DNA of 64,000 bases from Brevibacterium sp. W7.2 (lineage in GTDB: Bacteria > Actinomycetota > Actinomycetes > Actinomycetales > Brevibacteriaceae), in contig NZ_CP073089.1 in NCBI RefSeq assembly GCF_018137945.1, positions 806,001-870,000 on the forward strand. Reading direction: 5' to 3'. Both the position numbers and the translations under genes were made by a program. The notes under the pieces are model-generated. The model saw only the letters and a list, made by a program, of their open reading frames with translations, was not told where the DNA came from and searched no databases. Below are positions 1 to 9,607 of the stretch, piece after piece (within the stretch, counting starts at the first letter, position 1; every line of letters starts with the position of its first letter).

Positions 1-413
1 AGGACGGACTCCTCATCGAGCCGCCTGCCGAACTTGCCGACGAGGTCGGGTTGACCGGTGAGCCGGTCGAGGAGTGCGGTCTCCGTCGACGTCAGTGTCA
101 GACCGTGGATGGGATGGTCGATGAGGGTGAGCACCCCGAACCGGTCCATGATGTCGACGATGTCGACGAGCAGTTCGTGCGGGACCGGGTACTTCGCGAA
201 CTCGAGGAGGACGTCGACGACCGATTCGGCGTCGTGGCCGCTCGCGCGCGCGTTCCACAGGCCCAGCGGGGTGATCGTGTACGTGTGGATGTACTCCGGG
301 GTCCGGGCCAGCTGCGCGAACGGGGCGATCGCCACCGCCGCCTCGGTGGCCAGGGGGTGCCCCGATTCGAGGAGCACAGTCCGATCGGACTGGACGATGA
401 GAGGTCCGTTCAT
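1..413 (-). CDS. DNA repair helicase XPB, N-terminal part (runs off the left edge)
   Basis: The first 137 codons are present and the gene continues beyond base 1. The N-terminus (MNGPLIVQSDRTVLLE, then a PEYIHTYTITPLGLWNARA block) closely resembles the start of mycobacterial XPB (Rv0861c), a 3'-5' SF2 helicase linked to nucleotide excision repair. The catalytic motifs lie outside the window, so activity cannot be judged. The ATG at 413-411 follows AAGGA at a short distance; the frame stays open upstream, so a slightly earlier start is possible. It lies 88 bases downstream of the XPB-associated gene on the same strand, as in mycobacteria (Rv0861c/Rv0862c), and is probably co-transcribed with it. 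Confidence 0.85.
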   Translation of the reverse strand, partial: MNGPLIVQSDRTVLLESGHPLATEAAVAIAPFAQLARTPEYIHTYTITPLGLWNARASGHDAESVVDVLLEFAKYPVPHELLVDIVDIMDRFGVLTLIDHPIHGLTLTSTETALLDRLTGQPDLVGKFGRRLDEESV

Positions 414-501
414 GAATTCCTTCGCCGAGGTGACAACGACGAGGTCAACGCGCCGGGCGGCGCGATTGTTCCCACCGGTGCCCCCGCCCGCCGGTGAGTG
501 C

Positions 502-2598
502 TCATGTCGGCTCCGGCGCCGGTTCGACGCTGACGATGCGCGCGATCGACAGGGAGGCCTCGGCGCCGGTCGTCGTCACCGTGCCGCGGACGCGTCCGCC
601 GTTGACCGTCGTCGGCTGCATCTGCACGATGCGCTCCTGACCGTGGGAGTCGGCGAGCCGGATCGTCACGAGCGTCCGGGCCTGTGCGGCCTCCCGCAGC
701 CGATCGAGGTGACCGAGCGGTTCGTCCGTCGGTTTCTGCTCCGCGGTCGCGCCCGCGGGAGAGCGCAGGATGCGGATGTAATCGCCGAGGCGGTCGTCGG
801 TGACCCGGGCCCGTGTCCGCGTCGTCACCTCGGGTTCGGTCTGCGTGATCACCGACCGGCGGCGCACGGGACCGGCGGGGGAGTGGAGGAGCGCGTGATG
901 ATCCCCGGCCTCGAGAAGGTGCATCGTGCGCTCGGGGCCGAGCTGGCTGATCGCCACCGTCGGGGCGAGACGGTCGAGGCCGGCGGGGGCCATGAGCGGG
1001 TCGGAGAGGATGACGTCGAGGTCGACCGGGTCGTCGACGACGAGGACGGCGCGAGCCCCGGCGACCCGGACCCGGCGCAGCTTCGCCGCAGTGTTCGAGA
1101 TGAGGAAATCGAGCGTCGAGGGCAGCGGTTCGGCGCTGATGGCGGCGAGTTCGCGCAGCGCTTCGGCGGCGTCGACGCCGGACTGCATGCTCGCCTCGAT
1201 CGTGTCCCCGTCGATGCGGTAGACGGTGCCCTGGCCGCGGGCTTCGACGACGGCGAAGCGGCGGAGGATGTGGTGGACGCGGGGGTCGATCGGGCCGGTC
1301 GCCACGGCGGTGAGATCGGACTGGATGAGGACGGTGTCGACCTCGGGGACGAGTCCCGTGCGGACCTCGGCGACGACCTCGGCGGGCACGGACAGTGCAG
1401 CGACGCTGACACCGAGCGGCGCGAGCGCCGGATTGTCACGGACCGCGGCGGCCGCAGCCCGCTCGAGACCGGCGGCGAGCATCACCCCGAACCGGCTCGG
1501 TCCGAAATGGCCCGGCTGCTGGAGCGGGGTCGTCGCGAGCCCGAACATCACCGCCGACTGCAGGACCTCCTCGGTGATCGCGGGATCGTGGGCCGGGGTC
1601 AGCGGCCGGGATCGCAGGACCTGCGCGTGGATCCACTCGGCCGAACGCGACGATCCGACCCCGATGCCGTGGAGCACGGAGAGCACGGTGGAGCGCAGCA
1701 GCGGCATCGCCGGAACCGACTGGCTGAAGCCCTTGAACAGGGACTTCTTCGGGGCGGCGAGGACGGTGAGGCGCTCGTTCGCGCTCGCCCCGGTCACGAG
1801 CTGGGTGACGTCCTGGGATTCGCGCAGCCACGAGGAGACGAGGGACGCCCAGAGGTCGGCGCGATCACCGGCGAGCATCGTCGCCGCGTCATCGCTTGCC
1901 GTCCACTGCGGGTCGAGCGGATCGTCGAGGACGCCGATGAGACCGAGGGACTTCGCCGCCAGCAGCAGGGTGATCGTCGGTTCGAGGTCGAGTTCGAGGG
2001 TGCGCGCAAGGCGGCTGACGTCGCGTTTCGAGATGCCGCCGCTCGTCAGGCGGGAGGCGGGGGAGGACTCCATCTCGTCGACGAGTCCGCGCAGGGAGGA
2101 CACGACCTCGGCGACGGCTGCCTGTTCGCTGTTGTGGACGAGGGCTTGGGGGATCGTCGTCGCCGAGGCGTCCGGACGCTGGGCGGAGTCCGTGTAGGTG
2201 TGCCATGGGCGGGGGCGGGCGGAATCCGCCGCCGAGGTGGGCAGGAGGGTGATCGCCTCGGACTGGATCCGCCAGATGCCGGGGGCGTCCGTCGGCCATG
2301 CGAGGCCGAGGTCGCGCAGCCGGGTGAGGTCGGCGTCAGCGGGGACGGCATCGCCGAGGCGGTCGAGACTGATGTCGGGCCCGGTGCGGGCGGCCGTGGC
2401 GAGGCCGATGAGGAGGTCGAGCTGGTCGGCGTCGAGCGCTTCGATGCCGCGGGAGACGCCGATGCGCGAGGACGTCGCGGCCGCGAGGGTGGACAGTGTC
2501 GGCGACTCGGGCCGGAGGAGGTCGCGACGAGTCCGCACGAACGACTCGAAGTCCGCGTCGGAGCTCTGGGCCAGCCATGTGCTGAAGGTCATTGACAT
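502..2598 (-). CDS. Helicase-associated (XPB/Ssl2-like, Helicase_C_3) protein
   Basis: 698 residues. The protein resembles the actinobacterial family annotated as helicase-associated or helicase C-terminal domain protein (Rv0862c type), always encoded next to XPB. The N-terminal two thirds is a series of helical, winged-helix-like segments. The C-terminal part (about 500-690) carries the Helicase_C_3-like region, including SNTAAKLRRVRVAGARAVLVVDDPVDLD. No Walker A or DEAD box is visible, so it is not a helicase by itself; a partner or regulator of XPB is inferred. The start is ATG 2598, or two codons later. A TACACT hexamer at 2612-2607 on this strand lies eight bases before the start, so the mRNA would be almost leaderless. 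Confidence 0.8.
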   Translation of the reverse strand: MSMTFSTWLAQSSDADFESFVRTRRDLLRPESPTLSTLAAATSSRIGVSRGIEALDADQLDLLIGLATAARTGPDISLDRLGDAVPADADLTRLRDLGLAWPTDAPGIWRIQSEAITLLPTSAADSARPRPWHTYTDSAQRPDASATTIPQALVHNSEQAAVAEVVSSLRGLVDEMESSPASRLTSGGISKRDVSRLARTLELDLEPTITLLLAAKSLGLIGVLDDPLDPQWTASDDAATMLAGDRADLWASLVSSWLRESQDVTQLVTGASANERLTVLAAPKKSLFKGFSQSVPAMPLLRSTVLSVLHGIGVGSSRSAEWIHAQVLRSRPLTPAHDPAITEEVLQSAVMFGLATTPLQQPGHFGPSRFGVMLAAGLERAAAAAVRDNPALAPLGVSVAALSVPAEVVAEVRTGLVPEVDTVLIQSDLTAVATGPIDPRVHHILRRFAVVEARGQGTVYRIDGDTIEASMQSGVDAAEALRELAAISAEPLPSTLDFLISNTAAKLRRVRVAGARAVLVVDDPVDLDVILSDPLMAPAGLDRLAPTVAISQLGPERTMHLLEAGDHHALLHSPAGPVRRRSVITQTEPEVTTRTRARVTDDRLGDYIRILRSPAGATAEQKPTDEPLGHLDRLREAAQARTLVTIRLADSHGQERIVQMQPTTVNGGRVRGTVTTTGAEASLSIARIVSVEPAPEPT

Positions 2599-2622
2599 CG
2601 CCGTTCAGTGTATCCCCAGGGG

Positions 2623-2628
2623 TACAAT
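2623..2628 (+). promoter_or_regulatory. -10 element (TACAAT) for the small membrane protein gene
   Basis: TACAAT fits the actinobacterial TANNNT -10. It would give a start near 2635 and a leader of about 36 bases before the TTG start at 2671. No -35 at 16-19 bases is evident. The divergent gene's candidate -10 is at 2607-2612. Confidence 0.5.
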
Positions 2629-2670
2629 GGACGGGTCAGGAACGCCCAATCACCTCGGGAAGGACGAGCA

Positions 2671-2901
2671 TTGTCAGCCAAGCGTGTCGATACGGCCATC
2701 GTCGTCGTAGCCGTCGCAGCAGCCGTCATCGGAGCAGCCGGTCTCATCGGCGTTCTGGGTCAGGCGTGGATGGGGTACACCCCCTCGCACTTGCTGACAT
2801 ACCTGCCGATGATCCTTCTGCCCATCGCCTTCGCTCTGCTCGCAGCGGTCGTCATCCGCTCGGCGCTCAGACGCAGGCAGCCAGGGGTGAATGAGAGCTG
2901 A
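2671..2901 (+). CDS. Small two-helix membrane protein of unknown function
   Basis: 76 residues if started at TTG 2671, which has GGAAGGA at good distance; an in-frame ATG at 2608 lies at or before the predicted -10 and is less likely. Two hydrophobic segments are visible: about residues 8-28 (IVVVAVAAAVIGAAGLIGVL) and 41-62 (LTYLPMILLPIAFALLAAVVI), followed by an Arg-rich end (RSALRRRQ), so both ends probably face the cytoplasm. Small membrane proteins are common in this position between XPB genes and cspB in actinobacteria, but I do not recognise a characterised family. Confidence 0.6.
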   Translation: MSAKRVDTAIVVVAVAAAVIGAAGLIGVLGQAWMGYTPSHLLTYLPMILLPIAFALLAAVVIRSALRRRQPGVNES

Positions 2902-3408
2902 GACGAACCGTGGGCTCACTTCCGCAGGCTCGCTTCTCCGAGGCGATCACCCCCAGTCGGTTGGTGGTTCCATTCGGTCGGACCGCAGTTCACGCCAGCT
3001 CACCGAAACCGCTCGGACCGAGCAGCTGAGGACGGCTGGCTCAGCCGGACCCAGCTCAGCGCAGGCAGAGGTTGCGACCAGTTGACGAACGCTCACCGTG
3101 ACGCTCACGGACAGAGCAACGGCACGCGGCAGCCACCGGGCGACAGTGAGACGTGAGGCGAGCGATGAGACTCTCGCTCAGCCGCCGGAGCCCCCTTCGG
3201 TTGCCAAGCCACGAGTGCGAGGCGCTCGACGTCGGCGTCGCGGGATCGACGAACCACCATTGACCACCTCCTTCCATCTGGGTGCGCAGGACATTACCTG
3301 GCACCACTGACACAGACCGGCACCGCCGGTCAGAGACACAGGACCCGACCGGGTCCTCCGAGACACCGCACGGCTGCGCACCACGGCAGCACTGCACGAA
3401 AGGACACC
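2902..3408. other. Intergenic region with the cspB leader
   Basis: About 500 bases with no convincing gene; the antisense frames here are shadows. A small hairpin (GCTCGG-A-CCGAGC, 3011-3023) could end the upstream transcript. Just before cspB two perfect short hairpins follow each other: GACCGGC/GCCGGTC with an ACC loop (3315-3331) and GGACCC/GGGTCC with a GACC loop (3341-3356). Cold-shock mRNAs often have long structured leaders, so these may affect cspB translation. The cspB promoter is not obvious. Confidence 0.5.
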
Positions 3409-3789
3409 ATGCCAACCGGACGCGTGAAATGGTTCGACGCCGACAAGGGCTACGGCTTCGTCGTCGCCGAGGACGGCTCGCAGGCCTTCCTCCACTCCTC
3501 GGTCCTGCCCGAAGGCACAGAGGTCACGAAGGGCACCCGCCTCGACTACGACGTCGTCGACTCCCGCCGCGGCGCCCAGGTGCTCAAAGCACGGCTGATC
3601 AGCATTCCCGCGAAGGTCGCGAAGGCCCGCCGCCGCTCCACCGAGGACATGGCGGTTATGGTTGAAGACGTCATCAAAGTTCTCGATGACCTGAACAACG
3701 GCCTGCAGCACGGCCGTTACCCCGACCGCGAGCACGGGAACAAGGTCGCCTCGCTGCTGCGGGCGATCGCCGACGATTTGGAGTCATGA
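3409..3789 (+). CDS. cspB: Cold-shock protein with C-terminal extension (CspB type)
   Basis: 126 residues, about twice a minimal Csp. Residues 1-65 are a cold-shock domain: GRVKWFDADKGYGFV contains RNP1 (KGYGFV), and AFLHSS replaces the usual RNP2 VFVHFS. It should bind single-stranded RNA or DNA as an RNA chaperone. Residues 66-126 form a charged helical extension (AKVAKARRR...DLNNGLQHGRYPD) as in M. tuberculosis CspB (Rv0871). The ATG has AAAGGA seven bases upstream. The stop overlaps the next gene's start (ATGA), which implies translational coupling with the DUF3027 gene. Confidence 0.92.
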   Translation: MPTGRVKWFDADKGYGFVVAEDGSQAFLHSSVLPEGTEVTKGTRLDYDVVDSRRGAQVLKARLISIPAKVAKARRRSTEDMAVMVEDVIKVLDDLNNGLQHGRYPDREHGNKVASLLRAIADDLES

Positions 3790-4772
3790 TGTCCTCTCTC
3801 TTCACGACGTGGCTGGACGACCAGCGCACGGGCACCCAGGCCGCCGCCTCGGCGCCTGAGGACGCGGACGTCGCCACCACCTCGGCGCCGGTCGATTCCA
3901 CCGATGCCGCGACGGCCACTGTCGATGCCGAGACGGCCAGCAGCGATCCCGTGACGACATCGGATGCGCCGTCGACGAAGAAGACCGCAGCCGTGAAACC
4001 GGCCCGCTCGACTCCGGAGAAGGTCGTCCTCGACGCCCAGCTGGCAGCGGCGATCGACGTCGCCCGGTCGGCGATCGCCGAGGTGGCCGGCAGCTCCGTG
4101 ATCGGCGAGCACCTCGGTGCGCTGGCCGAGGGCACCCGGCTCGTCACCCACTACTTCGTGTGCACCGACCCGAGCTACCGGGGCTGGCGCTGGGTCGCCG
4201 TCCTCGCCCGGGCACCGCGGTCGAAGAAGGTCACCGTCTGCGAGACCGCCCTGTTGCCGGGACCCGACGCCCTCGTCGCCCCCGAGTGGGTGCCGTGGGA
4301 TCAGCGCCTCGAACCCGGGGATCTCACCCCGCGCGACACCCTGCCGAAGGTCGACTCCGATCCCAACCTGCAGCCGGGCTACCAGCAGACCGAGGACAAC
4401 TCGGCCGACAACATCGACCAGATCGCCAACTTCGAGTTCGGCATCGGTCGCGAGCGGGTGCTCTCACCCGAGGGGATCTCCTCGGCCGCGACCCGGTGGG
4501 CGAACTCCGATGCCGGCGCCGAAGGCGAATTCTCCACCCGCGCCTCGGCGCACTGCAGCACCTGCGGGTACTTCATGCCGATCGCCGGTTCGCTGCGGGA
4601 GCAGTTCGGGGTCTGCGCGAACGCCTGGTCGCCCTTCGACGGCCGCGTCGTCCAACTCGATTCGGGCTGCGGCGCGCATTCGGAGACCGACGTCAGACGC
4701 CCGGACACCGAACCGGCCGAAGCCGTCGTCGACGACTACGCCCGCGGCGAACTCGAGTTCCAGGAGGGCTGA
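3786..4772 (+). CDS. DUF3027 family protein
   Basis: 328 residues. The start overlaps the cspB stop (ATGATG; the second ATG at 3789 is also possible). Residues 1-75 are a low-complexity Ala/Thr/Ser/Asp region. The DUF3027 core follows: HYFVCTDPSYRGWRWVAVLARAP, then VTVCETALLPGPDALVAPEWVPW, both typical of the family (mycobacterial Rv0883c type). Near the C-terminus HCSTCGYFMP ... GVCANAW ... GCGAHSE forms a cysteine/histidine cluster that looks like a metal site. Function is unknown; coupling to a cold-shock protein suggests an RNA- or stress-related role, which is inference only. Confidence 0.85.
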   Translation: MMSSLFTTWLDDQRTGTQAAASAPEDADVATTSAPVDSTDAATATVDAETASSDPVTTSDAPSTKKTAAVKPARSTPEKVVLDAQLAAAIDVARSAIAEVAGSSVIGEHLGALAEGTRLVTHYFVCTDPSYRGWRWVAVLARAPRSKKVTVCETALLPGPDALVAPEWVPWDQRLEPGDLTPRDTLPKVDSDPNLQPGYQQTEDNSADNIDQIANFEFGIGRERVLSPEGISSAATRWANSDAGAEGEFSTRASAHCSTCGYFMPIAGSLREQFGVCANAWSPFDGRVVQLDSGCGAHSETDVRRPDTEPAEAVVDDYARGELEFQEG

Positions 4773-4780
4773 ACCACTCG

Positions 4781-6040
4781 ATGGCCCACACGTTCCGGTC
4801 GCTCGCCGAACCGAACTACCGACACTGGTTCGCCGGCGCGCTCATCTCGAACACCGGAACGTGGATGCAGAGGACGGCCCAGGACTGGCTCGTCCTCACC
4901 TATCTGACGAACAACAACGCCTCGGCGCTCGGCATCACGATGGCGCTGCAGATGGGTCCCCAGCTCATCATGTTCCCCTTCGCGGGGGCGCTCGCCGACC
5001 GGTTCTCCAAGCGCGCGCTGCTCATGGTCACGCAGGCCCTCCTCGGCGCCGTCGGACTGCTGCTCTTCGTCCTCGTCATCACCGACACGATCGAGCTGTG
5101 GCAGGTCTATGTGCTCGCGCTCGTCCTCGGCATCCTCGCCACCCTCGACACTCCCGCCCGCCAGGCCTTCGTCTCCGAGCTCGTCGGCGAGAAGCTCCTG
5201 CCCAACGCGGTCAGCCTCAATTCCGCGTCGTTCAACGGGGCGCGGATGATCGGGCCCGCGGTCGCCGGAGTCATCACCGCGCTCGTCGGCGCCGGACCGG
5301 TGTTCCTCATCAGCGGGCTCGGGTTCGCGGCGACGCTCACCGTGCTCATCCGGCTCGACCGCTCGCGCCTCCACCCGTCCAATCGCCGGGGCGGCGGCGG
5401 GGTCCTCGGCGGGTTCCGCTACCTGCGCTCCCGCCCTGACGTCGTCATCGTGCTCGTCGTCCTCTTCATCGTGGCGACGTTCGGATTCAACTTCAACATC
5501 TACACCGCGACGATGGCGCGGATCGAGTTCGGCAAGGATGCGAGCGGATTCGGCCTGCTCAACTCCGTCATGGCGATCGGGTCGGTGGCCGGTGCCCTCG
5601 CCTCGGCGAAGCGGGAGAAACCGCGTCTGCGCTTCATCTTCGGCGCCGCCGGCGGGTTCGGCCTCGCCGTCGGACTCGCCTCGCTCATCACGAACTACTA
5701 CGTCTTCGCCGCCGCGCTCATCCTCGTCGGATTCGCGTCGCTGACGATGCTGACCTCGGCGAACGCCTACGTGCAGACGACGACTCCGGCGTCCTACCGC
5801 GGCCGGGTGATGGCGATCTATGCGGCCGTCGTCATGGGCGGCACCCCGCTCGGCGCGCCGCTGGCGGGATGGGTCGCCGACGCGTTCGGTCCGCGCATGT
5901 CGATGGCCGTCGGTGCGGCCTCGGGGCTGCTCGCGTTCGCGGTCGGGCTCGTCTGGATGATCGTCGCGAAGAACCTCCGCCTGACCTACGACCCGAAGTC
6001 GCGCATCCGGCTCCACGTCAGCTACCTCGGACACCCATAG
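4781..6040 (+). CDS. MFS exporter (EntS/MFS_3-like)
   Basis: 419 residues with about 12 hydrophobic segments. It opens with the short cytoplasmic motif FRSLAEPNYRHWFAGALISNTGTWMQRTAQDWLV and has the loop 2-3 signature GALADRFSKR and DTPARQAFVSELV, all typical of the enterobactin-exporter-like MFS_3 group. Substrate unknown; export of a small molecule or drug is likely. The start is ATG 4781, eight bases after the DUF3027 stop, with AGGAGGG inside the end of that gene at a rather long spacing. It is probably the last gene of the cspB-DUF3027-MFS operon. Confidence 0.85.
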   Translation: MAHTFRSLAEPNYRHWFAGALISNTGTWMQRTAQDWLVLTYLTNNNASALGITMALQMGPQLIMFPFAGALADRFSKRALLMVTQALLGAVGLLLFVLVITDTIELWQVYVLALVLGILATLDTPARQAFVSELVGEKLLPNAVSLNSASFNGARMIGPAVAGVITALVGAGPVFLISGLGFAATLTVLIRLDRSRLHPSNRRGGGGVLGGFRYLRSRPDVVIVLVVLFIVATFGFNFNIYTATMARIEFGKDASGFGLLNSVMAIGSVAGALASAKREKPRLRFIFGAAGGFGLAVGLASLITNYYVFAAALILVGFASLTMLTSANAYVQTTTPASYRGRVMAIYAAVVMGGTPLGAPLAGWVADAFGPRMSMAVGAASGLLAFAVGLVWMIVAKNLRLTYDPKSRIRLHVSYLGHP

Positions 6041-6070
6041 GGCTGCCGGGTGCCGCACACCCGCGTCCCG

Positions 6071-6076
6071 TAAGAT
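6071..6076 (+). promoter_or_regulatory. -10 element (TAAGAT) for the DUF456 gene
   Basis: TAAGAT fits TANNNT and would place the transcription start near 6083. This leaves a 36-base leader carrying AAAGG before the GTG start at 6119. Confidence 0.45.
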
Positions 6077-6118
6077 CGAGCCTGCGCTCTCGTCTCCGAA
6101 CTCGAAAGGTCCCGTCAC

Positions 6119-6616
6119 GTGGTGGATCCGGACATTCTGACGTCCGTGCTCGTCGGCATCGCCGTGCTCATCGGCTGTCTCGGCATCATCGTGCCGGTGC
6201 TGCCCGGATCGATCCTCATCGGCATCGGGGTGCTCATCTGGGCCATCGTCATCGGCACTCCCGCCGCGTGGATCGTCTTCGCGATCGTCGCCGTCCTCGT
6301 CGCCGCCGGGATGAGCGCGTCGCTCGTTCTCACGGGCCGCAAGCTCAAGGAGATGTCCGTGCCGAATCGGTCGGTCATGCTCGGCGGAGTGCTCGCGATC
6401 GTCGGCTTCTTCGTCATCCCCGTCGTCGGTCTGCCCGTCGGCTTCGTCCTCGGCCTCTACCTCGCCGAGCTGTCCCGACTCAAGGACCCGAAGGTCGCGT
6501 GGGGATCGAGCTGGGGCTCGATCAAGGCGATCGGCATCGGCACCGTCATCGAGCTCGGTCTCGCCCTGCTCGCCGCCATCACCTTCGGCATCGGACTGCT
6601 CATCCACTTCATGTGA
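6119..6616 (+). CDS. DUF456 membrane protein
   Basis: 165 residues, almost entirely hydrophobic, with five or six membrane segments. It shows the DUF456 pattern of two tandem Gly/Pro-rich hydrophobic repeats: GCLGIIVPVLPGSILIGIGVLIWA and GGVLAIVGFFVIPVVGLPVGFVLGLYLAELSR. The family has no established function. GTG 6119 (or the adjacent GTG 6122) follows AAAGG at a good distance. It is a single gene ending at the repeat array and convergent with serC. Confidence 0.85.
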   Translation: MVDPDILTSVLVGIAVLIGCLGIIVPVLPGSILIGIGVLIWAIVIGTPAAWIVFAIVAVLVAAGMSASLVLTGRKLKEMSVPNRSVMLGGVLAIVGFFVIPVVGLPVGFVLGLYLAELSRLKDPKVAWGSSWGSIKAIGIGTVIELGLALLAAITFGIGLLIHFM

Positions 6617-6748
6617 GAAGACGCGGCGACGTCAGGTGCGCTGCGGGCTGACGCCGCGGGGTACCGCGCGGCCTGCGCTGAACGATCCGTCGAGCTCGAG
6701 CAATTGCGCTGACTCACGGCGCTCGAGCCGCCGCGCCGGGCGTCGAAG

Positions 6749-7520
6749 ACTACGCGGAGCCCCAACCACTTGCTGCAGCCCAACCACTACCCGGAACATC
6801 GAACACTACCCGGAGCGGCTTGTGCGTCGGTGTCACTTCTCGAGAGGCACTCTGAGCCGCTCACACACCGCGTGCACGGGTTGTGTCTGCGGCTGCGGGT
6901 GCGGGGTCCGAAATGGTGTTCGGCGAAAGGCACGGTGGGCGTCAAGAACTATGCGGAGCCCCAACCACTATCCGGAACATCGAGCACTACCCGGAGCGGC
7001 TTGTGCGTCGGTGTCACTTCTCGAGAGGCACTCTGAGCCGCTCACACACCGCGTGCACGGGTTGTGTGAGCGGCTGCGGGTGCGGGGTTCGAAATGGTAT
7101 TCGGCGAGAGGCACGTGGGGCGTCGAAGACTACCCGGAGCCCCAACCACTACCCGGAGCGGCTTGTGCGTCGGCGTCACTTCTCGAGAGGCACTCTGAGC
7201 CGCTCACACTCCGTGTGCACGGGTTGTGTGTGCGGCTGCGGGTGCGGGGTTCGAAATGAGGCTCGGCGAGAGGCACGGTGAGCGCCGAAGACTACCCGGA
7301 GTCCCAACCACTACCCGGAGCCCCAACCACTACCCGGAGCGGCTTGTGCGTCGGCGTTACTTCTCGAGAGGCACCTTGAGCCGCTCACACACCGCGTGCA
7401 TGGGTTGTGTGTGCGGCTGCGGGTGCGGGGTCCGAAATGGTGTTCGGCGAAAGGCGCGGTGGGCGTCGAAGACTACTCGGAGCCCCAACCACTACCCGGA
7501 GTCCCAGCGGCCCCCTACCC
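6749..7520. repeat. Array of four long tandem repeats (162/181 bp) with internal hairpins
   Basis: Four copies of a long unit are recognisable. The segment CGGAGCGGCTTGTGCGTCGG begins at 6811, 6992, 7154 and 7335, giving periods of 181, 162 and 181 bases. The 19-base difference equals one extra copy of a sub-repeat (CTACCCGGAGCCCCAACCA-like) between cores. Each core holds a short palindrome (TCTCGAGA) and a longer hairpin; in copy 2 the arms GCCGCTCACACA (7037-7048) and TGTGTGAGCGGC (7063-7074) pair perfectly, and other copies have one or two mismatches. Frames through the array are Cys/Arg-rich and shift between copies, so it is probably not coding. It separates the 3' ends of DUF456 and serC. 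Confidence 0.9.
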
Positions 7521-7534
7521 GGGCCCCAGGCCCG

Positions 7535-8801
<1,267 letters not shown>

Positions 8802-9473
8802 ATGAGTGAGCCTGTCGACCGCCTGGCCCAGACCCGGGCCTCCTATATCTCGTCCTCGTTCGACCGCCCCGAGGTCTCCCCGCTCGACTTGTTCCGCACG
8901 TGGTACGACGAAGCCGCCGGCCAGGTCCGCGAACCCAACGCCATGACCGTGTCCACGCTCGACGACTGGGGTCCCGTCGCCCGCATCGTCCTGCTCAAGG
9001 CCGTCGATACCGCCGGCTTCGTCTTCTTCACCGACTACGACTCGGCGAAGGGACGGCAGCTCGCCGCCGATCCGCGCATCGCGGCGAGTTTCCCGTGGCA
9101 GGACATGCACCGGCAGATCCGGATCCGGGGCCTCGCCGAGGCGGTCGCCGCCGCGGAGTCCGACGCGTACTTCGCGGTGCGCCCCCGCGGCTCGCAGATC
9201 GCGGCGAACGTGTCGAAGCAGTCCCAGCCGGTGAGCGGGCGCGAGCAGATGGAAGCCGAGTACGCCGCCGCCGTCACCGAATTCGAGGGGCGTGAGGTGC
9301 CGCGGCCTGCGCACTGGGGCGGGTTCCGCATTCGGCCGTTCGAGATCGAGTTCTGGCAGGGACAGCAGAACCGCTTCCACGACCGGTGGGTGTTCCGACG
9401 CGCCGACGGCAGTCACGACCCCGGCGATCTCGCGGCCGCCGACCAATGGGAGCTCGTCCGCCTCTATCCTTGA
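8802..9473 (+). CDS. pdxH: Pyridoxamine 5'-phosphate oxidase
   Basis: 223 residues, the usual length. FMN-dependent oxidation of pyridoxamine- or pyridoxine-phosphate to PLP. Family blocks are clear: VARIVLLKAVDTAGFVFFTDYDSAKGRQL (FMN binding), QIRIRGLAEAV, RPRGSQIAANVSKQSQPV, and the C-terminal WGGFRIRPFEIEFWQGQQNRFHDRW. The start is ATG 8802 with a TAGAGT -10 exactly six bases upstream, suggesting leaderless translation, although GGAG is also present. It is divergent from serC. Confidence 0.95.
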   Translation: MSEPVDRLAQTRASYISSSFDRPEVSPLDLFRTWYDEAAGQVREPNAMTVSTLDDWGPVARIVLLKAVDTAGFVFFTDYDSAKGRQLAADPRIAASFPWQDMHRQIRIRGLAEAVAAAESDAYFAVRPRGSQIAANVSKQSQPVSGREQMEAEYAAAVTEFEGREVPRPAHWGGFRIRPFEIEFWQGQQNRFHDRWVFRRADGSHDPGDLAAADQWELVRLYP

Positions 9474-9607
9474 CCGAAAGGTCTGTCTGCACCGACTTTC
9501 TGCCGGGCAGGCAGCCACCCTGACAGTGACACCCCCGCCGGGTCTCCCGGCTCGCAGCGTCGTGAGCCGGACGACCCGTCCCCACCCCGAATCCTCAAGG
9601 AGCATCC

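Noticed and set aside
58..2595. Long plus-strand reading frame (over 800 codons) opposite the XPB-associated gene
   Set aside because: Composition is an Arg/Gly/Asp/Val-rich shadow of the minus-strand gene, with no domain; typical of very high GC DNA.
2592..2628. Canonical promoter TTGACA...TACAAT before the small membrane protein
   Set aside because: The spacing is 25 bases, too long for a -35/-10 pair; only the -10 is retained.
4736..6607. Minus-strand frame of 623 codons opposite the MFS and DUF456 genes
   Set aside because: Low-complexity Asp/Glu/Arg/Gly shadow; the plus-strand products are recognisable membrane proteins.
6636..7281. Cys-rich reading frames through the repeat array (TGCVCGCGCGVRN repeats)
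   Set aside because: The 181-base period breaks the frame between copies, and there is no ribosome binding site or known family.
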